DNA from: Firmicutes bacterium UBA5493
GTDB taxonomy: Bacteria > Bacillota > Limnochordia > Darwinibacteriales > Darwinibacteriaceae
DNA: 64,000 nt
Assembly (NCBI GenBank): GCA_002424045.1
Contig: DIPH01000015.1
Span: 99,432-163,431 of the forward strand
Direction: 5' to 3'
In this document: piece after piece, positions 58,552 through 64,000 of the stretch
Layout of the letters: each line of letters starts with the position of its first letter
How positions within the stretch are numbered: the first letter of the stretch is position 1
Made by a program: the position numbers and the translations under genes
The notes under the pieces: model-generated
What the model saw: only the letters and a program-made list of their open reading frames with translations
Database searches by the model: none
Told to the model about the DNA's origin: nothing

Positions 58552-59622
58552 GTGAGCTTCTTACGTGAACTTCTGACTCCCAAACGGGTGATTATCTTCA
58601 TCCTCATCGCTGTAGGCCTGCTCTTCTTCTCCAAGCAAATCGCCACTGCCCTTTTGCCCTTCATTATAGGCGTGACTTTTGCCATCATTTTGGAACCAGT
58701 CATCACCTTTTTGGAAAGGCGTGTGCGTGTGCCTAGGGGCCCGGCCGTTTTTGCTACCCTCATCGCTACGGGGGCGATGGCTTCCTATGGTGTTTTCATG
58801 GTTGTCAGTCAGTTGATTGGAGAGTTGGTGGAGTTAGCTTCATTATTGCCAGAATACCGGGAATCAATTACCAATTTAACCACAGATCTACTGGGACAAT
58901 TCGAAATCCTAAATGAGAACCTTCCCAACGTTATGAGCATGAACATTCAAACGAGCGTGCAAGAGTTTCTGGTGACCTTGGAGAAGGGCACCAGAGAGTT
59001 TCTTAACCGTGTCTTAGCAACATTCTCTAGCCTTCCCACCTTTGTCTTGGTGAGCGTCATCACTCTGGTGGCCACCTTCTTTATCGCTAAAGACAAAGAC
59101 CTGATTATTAACGCCTTTATGCAATTCGTGCCTCCTGGTGCGCGGGACCAAGCAGGGAAGTTTAGAGAAACTGTGAGCGTAGACCTTTTCGGGTACATTA
59201 AGGGTCGCGTCGTCATGCTCCTAATTTCGACCCTAGTTGCCGCGCTAGGGCTTTTTCTCATTGGCACTCGTTATTGGATACTGTTGGCCATCATCATTGG
59301 CATATTGGACCAAATCCCAATTGTCGGTCCAGGAGTTATCTTCACTCCCTGGGTCGGCATGAGTGTCATTGCAGGCGACGTTGATAGGGCGGTTTATCTG
59401 ACAATACTCTACTTCATCATTTTCGCCTTCCACAACTTTGTTGAGCCAAAAATAATGGGTGATTCGGTGAATCTTCATCCCTTACTTATGCTCCTAGCCA
59501 TATACGGAGGAGTAGTCTTTTTCGGCGTTGTAGGGATTTTCGTGGGACCCATCATTGCGATCTTGATACGGGCCACCACAGCATCTGGTTTGTTCAAATG
59601 GCCCCCTTATTCGGAGAAATGA
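58552..59622 (+). CDS. AI-2E family (YdgG/PerM-type) membrane transporter
   Basis: 356 residues with about eight membrane helices: a pair near the N-terminus, a large soluble middle segment (about 95-150), and a conserved C-terminal block IGILDQIPIVGPGVIFTP ... FVEPKIMGDSVNLHPLLML typical of the family. Members export AI-2 or act as Na+/H+ antiporters; this assignment is at family level only. GTG 58552 has AAAGGAGG seven bases upstream. A terminator follows directly. Confidence 0.93.
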   Translation: MSFLRELLTPKRVIIFILIAVGLLFFSKQIATALLPFIIGVTFAIILEPVITFLERRVRVPRGPAVFATLIATGAMASYGVFMVVSQLIGELVELASLLPEYRESITNLTTDLLGQFEILNENLPNVMSMNIQTSVQEFLVTLEKGTREFLNRVLATFSSLPTFVLVSVITLVATFFIAKDKDLIINAFMQFVPPGARDQAGKFRETVSVDLFGYIKGRVVMLLISTLVAALGLFLIGTRYWILLAIIIGILDQIPIVGPGVIFTPWVGMSVIAGDVDRAVYLTILYFIIFAFHNFVEPKIMGDSVNLHPLLMLLAIYGGVVFFGVVGIFVGPIIAILIRATTASGLFKWPPYSEK

Positions 59623-59637
59623 CAAAATGATGGCGAT

Positions 59638-59666
59638 GGCCCTTACATAAAAAGGGGCCTTTTTTT
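59638..59666 (+). terminator. Terminator of the AI-2E transporter gene
   Basis: GGCCCTT and AAGGGGCC arms (one wobble pair) and a run of seven or eight T residues, 15 bases after the stop codon. Confidence 0.88.
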
Positions 59667-59704
59667 GTACACTAAAGGCAGTATGCAGACAAGGAGATTC
59701 AACG

Positions 59705-60319
59705 ATGGCTTCCCTTCCCTTTAGTGTCACCCTGCTTGCTCTCATCACGATACTCATTTTTCTGGGTCTAGGACAAAGGGTCCTTGATCATATGCGGCTC
59801 ACAGATTCTGCCGCTATCATAATCCTGCTCCTCATGGTCGCAGGACATTTCTTACCTACCATTTCTCTAAGTCCACATCTTGCAGTGAATCTGGGGGGGT
59901 TCATCCCCATAGGCGTAGTCATCTATCTTCTCGTCACCACCTCTAGAGTCGAGCAAAGGCGGGCGAGCGCGGTAAGTCTTTTGACTGCACTTTTGATTCT
60001 TCTATCAGACAAGCTTCTGCCACTTCTACCCGGTCTACTTGATCCGGTCTTGAGCGGAGGCATCTTCGCAGGTCTGCTAGCGACCTTCTTCGGTCGTTCG
60101 CGGCGAAGTGCCTTTATCGCCGGGCTTCTTGGCGTCTTTTTGGTGGATGTGGCCAATGTCGTTCAGCTACGAGTAGAGGCGATTGAGCAGCAGATCACCG
60201 TTGGCGGAGGCGGTTTGTTTTCTAGTATGGTGGTAAGCTGCTTCTTAGCTGTCATCATTGCTGAAGTAATCGGTGAAATACGCGAAAAGATACAGCTGGG
60301 CGGTGATCATGATGAATAG
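59705..60319 (+). CDS. DUF1614 membrane protein
   Basis: 204 residues with six hydrophobic segments and the DUF1614 pattern: VNLGGFIPIGVVIYLL, the basic loop after it, LSGGIFAGLLATFFGRSRRSA and a terminal helix pair. Function unknown; in Clostridia the gene is often beside a SpoIIP-like gene, as here. The two genes overlap by 11 bases. AAGGAG precedes ATG 59705. Confidence 0.88.
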   Translation: MASLPFSVTLLALITILIFLGLGQRVLDHMRLTDSAAIIILLLMVAGHFLPTISLSPHLAVNLGGFIPIGVVIYLLVTTSRVEQRRASAVSLLTALLILLSDKLLPLLPGLLDPVLSGGIFAGLLATFFGRSRRSAFIAGLLGVFLVDVANVVQLRVEAIEQQITVGGGGLFSSMVVSCFLAVIIAEVIGEIREKIQLGGDHDE

Positions 60320-61394
60320 AAGGGTGACCTTACTGGCTTGTGTCATCATCCTGATGGTATGTTGTTCCGCTATGGCCAATGAGGAAATTTGGGGGGAGTT
60401 ACTTCCTACGGGAGAATACTACACCTTGCTAGACCCTGAAGGGGAAGTACTCTTGGAAACGGGTCGTCAAATTTATCTTCAAGATCAATATCTTGCGGCG
60501 GATAATAGGCTCTATGAAGTGGTAACAATCGATGAGGATACCCGAATTGCCCACAGCGAGCTTGTGGAGGAGGCGAGACTGGAGATCTTTCCATGGAATG
60601 AACTGAGGCAAGAGCTAGGTCTCACTGTTAGCGAAGGCTCTCAGGAGGGTCCAAGGGGCACGATCGCCATCTATCACACGCATAACGCCGAAAGCTATGT
60701 TCCAAGTGATGGAACCGATAGCATTAATGGCAAAGGCGGAATTCATCAGGTAGGTCGAGCCTTTGCTGACGCTTTGGACGACTTAGGTATCGCGATTGAT
60801 TATTCGGAAAATCTCCATCTTCCCCATGATCGAGGAGCCTATCGTCGTTCTAGGGAAACCGTGTTAGAACTCCTTTCAAGCAATCCCGATGCCATCTTCG
60901 ACGTGCACCGCGATGCGGCACCGCAGTCGGCTTACGCCATTGAACTCCAGGACGAATGGATGACCCGTGTGATGTTCGTCGTAGGCAGACAAAATCAAAA
61001 CTTAGGAGTCAATCGCAAGTATGCTCAATCGTTGAAGGCCACCGCCGATGAGATGTATCCTGGCTTGGTCAAGGGAATATTTTATGGAAGAGGTAACTAC
61101 AATCAGGATCTGACCCCATTAAGCCTGCTTTTGGAGGTGGGGGCGCACACCAATAGTCGACCATCAGCAGAACGAGGAGTCAGCCTCTTCGCAGAAGTGG
61201 TCGATCATTATTTCTACGGTCCTGTGGCAGAAGCTGCCGGAGGGGACCAAGACCAAATTGCCCAGCGAAGCATTGTGGGAGTCCTTGTCTTCACAGCCAC
61301 TACGGCCTTGGTCATCTATGTAATTAATGTGGGGGGATTTGGCCCCGCACGAGATCGTCTTTGGGCCTTGCTAGGGCGCCGCAGGCTAAAGTGA
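60309..61394 (+). CDS. Stage II sporulation protein P-like amidase
   Basis: 361 residues. Signal-like N-terminal helix (LLACVIILMVCCSAM), an N-terminal beta domain, then the SpoIIP amidase/endopeptidase domain with IAIYHTHNAESYVPS (zinc His and Glu), IFDVHRDAAPQSAY and LLLEVGAHTNS. A C-terminal membrane helix (VGVLVFTATTALVIYVINV) is present. SpoIIP works with SpoIID to remove septal peptidoglycan in engulfment; a SpoIID-like protein is encoded at 31059. ATG 60309 (or 60312) follows GGTGAT and overlaps the DUF1614 gene. It may be SpoIIP or a vegetative paralogue. Confidence 0.88.
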   Translation: MMNRRVTLLACVIILMVCCSAMANEEIWGELLPTGEYYTLLDPEGEVLLETGRQIYLQDQYLAADNRLYEVVTIDEDTRIAHSELVEEARLEIFPWNELRQELGLTVSEGSQEGPRGTIAIYHTHNAESYVPSDGTDSINGKGGIHQVGRAFADALDDLGIAIDYSENLHLPHDRGAYRRSRETVLELLSSNPDAIFDVHRDAAPQSAYAIELQDEWMTRVMFVVGRQNQNLGVNRKYAQSLKATADEMYPGLVKGIFYGRGNYNQDLTPLSLLLEVGAHTNSRPSAERGVSLFAEVVDHYFYGPVAEAAGGDQDQIAQRSIVGVLVFTATTALVIYVINVGGFGPARDRLWALLGRRRLK

Positions 61395-62228
61395 AGGCAA
61401 ATTGTGGTCTATCCTCTTTCGCCCTGTAAAGGAGCAATAACTGGTGTACCCAGCATCCTTAGCTATAGTTTCCGCTTCTTGCCAGCGGTCTCCTACATCG
61501 AAGGGAGTATGGGCATCAGATGCTATGGTAATGGGGATGTTCAAGCGGGCTGCCTCCTTAATCAGCGTAGGATGGGGATAGATCTCACCAACGGGCTTGC
61601 GCAAGCCAGCTGTACTTACTTCCATGACTAGATCCGCCTCGGAAATAAGTTGGAGCAAGGCCTTCCATTGTCTATCTAGGTTCTCTTGTGCTCGATGACC
61701 GAAGACTTTGATGACGTCAAGATGAGCCAGAACATCAAACAGGCTCGCCTGTGCCATCTTCTCCAATAGACCCAGGTAAGCGAGGTATACATCATCTGGA
61801 TTTCGTCCAGGCCATCCTAGTTCAGGATTCCAATCAAAAGACCAGTCATCCAGAAAGTGCACTGACCCTAGGACAAAATCAAAGTTATATCGGTGCAGCA
61901 AAGTTCGTATTTTCGCTTCACTTTGGGGAAAATAATCACACTCCAAACCTATCTTTAAGGGGATCCCCGACTTCTTCCCTTCCTCAAGCAGACGAAAATA
62001 ATCCTCGACAGAATGCTGAAAGTGACGGCGAATCCAAGAAGCTGTCATCCCAACACATGCTGAATCTTCCCAAAGATGCTCGTAAACCGATTTGAATTCC
62101 CAAAACTCGTGGGCATGTTCGGTGACTCCAATTTCGGATATGCCCCGAAATTCTGCTTGATCCCAAAACTGTTTTAGCCACTCCAAGCTATAAGGACCTC
62201 GTTCAAGATGAATATGGTAGTCAATCAT
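61386..62228 (-). CDS. PHP-domain phosphatase, histidinol-phosphatase-like
   Basis: 280 residues. PHP motifs are in order: DYHIHLERG, VTEHAHEFW, IGLECDYFP, LGSVHFLDDW, DVLAHLDVIK and IASDAHTPFDVG, giving the trinuclear metal site. The length and middle insertion match HisK-type histidinol phosphatases, the final phosphatase step of histidine synthesis, but no his genes are nearby, so a general phosphoesterase role is possible. ATG 62228 overlaps the TGA of the YbaK gene (ATGA), so the two are coupled. The tail overlaps the convergent SpoIIP-like gene. Confidence 0.9.
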   Translation of the reverse strand: MIDYHIHLERGPYSLEWLKQFWDQAEFRGISEIGVTEHAHEFWEFKSVYEHLWEDSACVGMTASWIRRHFQHSVEDYFRLLEEGKKSGIPLKIGLECDYFPQSEAKIRTLLHRYNFDFVLGSVHFLDDWSFDWNPELGWPGRNPDDVYLAYLGLLEKMAQASLFDVLAHLDVIKVFGHRAQENLDRQWKALLQLISEADLVMEVSTAGLRKPVGEIYPHPTLIKEAARLNIPITIASDAHTPFDVGDRWQEAETIAKDAGYTSYCSFTGRKRIDHNLPSL

Positions 62229-62698
62229 GAGACGATCAACTCTTCTATGTTAGCCTTCGATACAGCAACAAGGTCCTGTGGGGCTAGTTTGAGCTGCGCT
62301 CCCCGCACTCCCGCACTTATCACGATAAAATCGAAGTTCAAAGCCCTGGCATCGAGAAACGTTGGGTATTGTTTTTTCATAGCCAAGGGAGAGCAACCAC
62401 CCCGCACATATCCAGTGAGGCCTAGAATCTCCTTCATTGGAACGAGATCTACTTTCTTGTTGCCCGTTAGCCGCGCAACCCCCTTCAGATTAAGTTCTCC
62501 ACTTCCGGGAATACAACAAACGAACTCTCCACTTTTATCGCCACGCAGCACCATAGTCTTGAAAACTTGCTCCGTAGGAAGATTCAGCTCTAATGCAACA
62601 CGATCTGCACTCAGGTCCTCTTCATCGACCTGGTATTGGAGAAGCTCGTATGCTATCCCAAGGCTGTCCAGGAGCCTTGCTGCATTGGTCTTCTTCAT
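62225..62698 (-). CDS. ybaK: Cys-tRNA(Pro)/Cys-tRNA(Cys) deacylase
   Basis: 157 residues. Trans-editing protein of the YbaK/EbsC type: KTNAARLLDSLGIAYELL at the N-terminus, EQVFKTMVLRGDKSGEFV with the catalytic Lys, the CCIPGSGELNLKGVA region and LGLTGYVRGGCSPLAMKKQ with the conserved Gly-Gly-Cys-Ser-Pro. It hydrolyses Cys from mischarged tRNA-Pro. It complements the AlaX editing protein encoded at 19055. Upstream gene of a two-gene operon with the PHP phosphatase. Confidence 0.95.
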   Translation of the reverse strand: MKKTNAARLLDSLGIAYELLQYQVDEEDLSADRVALELNLPTEQVFKTMVLRGDKSGEFVCCIPGSGELNLKGVARLTGNKKVDLVPMKEILGLTGYVRGGCSPLAMKKQYPTFLDARALNFDFIVISAGVRGAQLKLAPQDLVAVSKANIEELIVS

Positions 62699-62855
62699 AC
62701 TCCTTCGCCCCCACTCTCTTCTGTAAGACTTATTGCCATTACATTCGACGCCTCCTTGGTGCTTCCTTTAGAATTTCTCCAATCGCTGACAGGAAAAAGA
62801 CCACTTAACTACGAATTCACTAAATGAGTGATTCTGATCAAAAAGGACGTGTTCT

Positions 62856-63668
62856 ATGAATAGTGCTAACTGGTTGATTTTGGCAATCTTGGTACTGGCA
62901 ATGACCCTATGCAGCAATACAACAACCTCAAGTGACGGGGAGTCCTTAGTGATTGCCCATCGCGGTGCTTCATCCCTCGCTCCAGAAAACACCATGGCTG
63001 CACTTTACGCTGCACTACGCCTGGGGGTTGACATGGTGGAAATCGATGTACATAGATCCTCCGACGGCGAGCTTGTGGTAATTCATGATGCTACCGTTGA
63101 TCGTACGACGAATGGGCAAGGCGCGGTGAACCGCCTTACCTTAGCGGAATTGCAGGCGCTTGATGCGGGCTCTTGGTTTGGCCACTCGTTTGAGAACGAG
63201 CGGATTCCTACTTTGAGAGAAGTCCTGGAAGCCGTAAGGGATAAAGCGGTTGCATTGGTTAAGCTTAAGGGGCAGCGTACAGAGGTGCGTACGGTAGAAT
63301 TAGTTCGTGAACTTGGTATGTCTGACCAGGTGTTCATTCAGTCCTTTGATTTCCAACAGATCCAAAAGGCCAAAGAAAAGGCCCCAGAGATCCCCACGAT
63401 ATTCCTGGTACGTAACCCAAAACATAGCTCGGAACCTGCAAAGGCAGCTCAGTGGATGACGAATATTGCTGAATTCGTCGGTGCCAGCGGAATAGCTATA
63501 CGCCACAACTGGTTCACTCCCGAATTAATGGAATGTGCTTCTGAACGAAACTTGGAAGTGTTCGTTTGGACAGTAGATAAGAAGGCGGATATGCGCGAGT
63601 TCCTCAAAGCGGGTGTCCAAGGAATTATCACGAATAAACCCCAGGATCTACTTTCATTACTTGACTGA
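62856..63668 (+). CDS. Glycerophosphodiester phosphodiesterase-like protein with altered active site
   Basis: 270 residues. A hydrophobic N-terminus (WLILAILVLAMTLCS) is a signal or anchor, possibly with a lipid-modified Cys19, though the lipobox is imperfect. GDPD motifs are IAHRGASSLAPENT, VEIDVHRSSDGELVVIHD and late WTVDKKADM. The usual E-I-K strand carrying the third metal-ligand Glu reads VKLKG, with Lys136 (AAG 63261-63263) where Glu is expected. It may be inactive or rewired. Enzymatic members release glycerol 3-phosphate from deacylated phospholipids. AAAGGA precedes ATG 62856. Confidence 0.88.
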   Translation: MNSANWLILAILVLAMTLCSNTTTSSDGESLVIAHRGASSLAPENTMAALYAALRLGVDMVEIDVHRSSDGELVVIHDATVDRTTNGQGAVNRLTLAELQALDAGSWFGHSFENERIPTLREVLEAVRDKAVALVKLKGQRTEVRTVELVRELGMSDQVFIQSFDFQQIQKAKEKAPEIPTIFLVRNPKHSSEPAKAAQWMTNIAEFVGASGIAIRHNWFTPELMECASERNLEVFVWTVDKKADMREFLKAGVQGIITNKPQDLLSLLD

Positions 63669-63839
63669 GTGAAATAAGACTAAAACACCGATTTACGTTT
63701 CAAGGGTCTCAAAACGTTGGCGACGTTTAACGAACCAGGTTATAGAGGATTCTATCGATATGTAGGATAGCTTTCTGCAGATCACGTAAACAAACAAAAG
63801 GACGGACGAGGGGATCCTTGTCTAGGCCCAGAAAAATGG
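63669..63839. other. Intergenic region between GDPD gene and tRNA terminator
   Basis: No supported gene. AAACGT-TGGCG-ACGTTT (63713-63729) is a perfect inverted repeat. A leftward open frame through the tRNA terminator into this stretch is an artefact of its composition. Confidence 0.4.
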
Positions 63840-63865
63840 AAAAAAAAGACACCACCTTGGTGTCT
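63840..63865 (-). terminator. Terminator of the tRNA-Asn transcript
   Basis: AGACACC-AAGGT-GGTGTCT stem-loop with TTTTTTT on the leftward strand, five bases after the tRNA 3' end. Confidence 0.92.
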
Positions 63866-63870
63866 AAAAA

Positions 63871-63945
<75 letters not shown>

Positions 63946-64000
63946 GCGAAGTCTCCAATGCAACACCGGAACGTTCACAGCATCGCATAAGAGGAAAATT

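Overview
The window reads as a chromosomal segment of an endospore-forming, anaerobic or fermentative member of the Bacillota (clostridial or Limnochordia-like lineage). This is inferred from SpoIID-, SpoIIP- and SleB-type proteins, a cyclic-di-AMP receptor (DarA/PstA), an acetate kinase/3-hydroxyacyl-CoA dehydrogenase pair, an FNR-like regulator, strong Shine-Dalgarno (SD) sequences and many GTG/TTG starts. No prophage, insertion sequence or CRISPR array is visible. Genes are tightly packed, and nine convergent pairs overlap at their 3' ends.

Layout. 1-3405: tail of an unidentified gene, then a leftward aromatic operon (AroE-AroK fusion, aroC, degenerate chorismate mutase/prephenate dehydratase). 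3526-8581: leftward M3 peptidase, coiled-coil protein, tryptophanase, and an SPFH-RHH operon with a candidate operator. 8756-12317: heterodimeric ABC exporter. 12341-14131: YtrA-type GntR regulator and membrane protein behind a 37-bp operator-like palindrome. 14245-16181: cupin, FMN riboswitch with terminator, orphan family-1 solute-binding protein. 16223-23884: MFS, hemolysin III, PAP2, AlaX-type editing protein, histidine kinase, left-handed beta-helix protein, DUF368 lipid-carrier transporter, FNR-like regulator. 24066-30004: PII-like protein with CPA2 antiporter, HAD hydrolase, TIM-barrel isomerase, DinG helicase, winged-helix protein. 30029-34116: flippase-like protein, SpoIID, M20 amidohydrolase, CoA-binding protein. 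34194-40267: 5'-3' exonuclease, GH20 hexosaminidase, RpiR regulator, second M3 peptidase.

40394-53024: FtsA-like ATPase fused to beta-grasp-like repeats, DUF3298 protein, lipoprotein, two-gene LysO exporter, a ThuA/esterase/BadF-like cluster, DUF445, CAP protein, a probable selenoprotein read through an in-frame TGA, coiled-coil and spore-coat-like unknowns, glycosyltransferase, DarA. 53019-64000: CPBP protease, candidate small gene, guaB, hbd-ackA, SleB, AI-2E exporter family protein, DUF1614-SpoIIP, PHP phosphatase, YbaK, GDPD and tRNA-Asn.

The strongest unexpected signals are: (i) the TGA-interrupted thioredoxin-fold gene at 49209-49499 with a C-x-x-U motif and a SECIS-like hairpin at the right distance; (ii) the FMN riboswitch in front of a carbohydrate-type solute-binding protein with no permease nearby; (iii) a CPA2 antiporter paired with a PII-like protein in a genome that also encodes a cyclic-di-AMP receptor; (iv) the FtsA-like/beta-grasp fusion. 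All calls come from reading the sequence; no database search was run.
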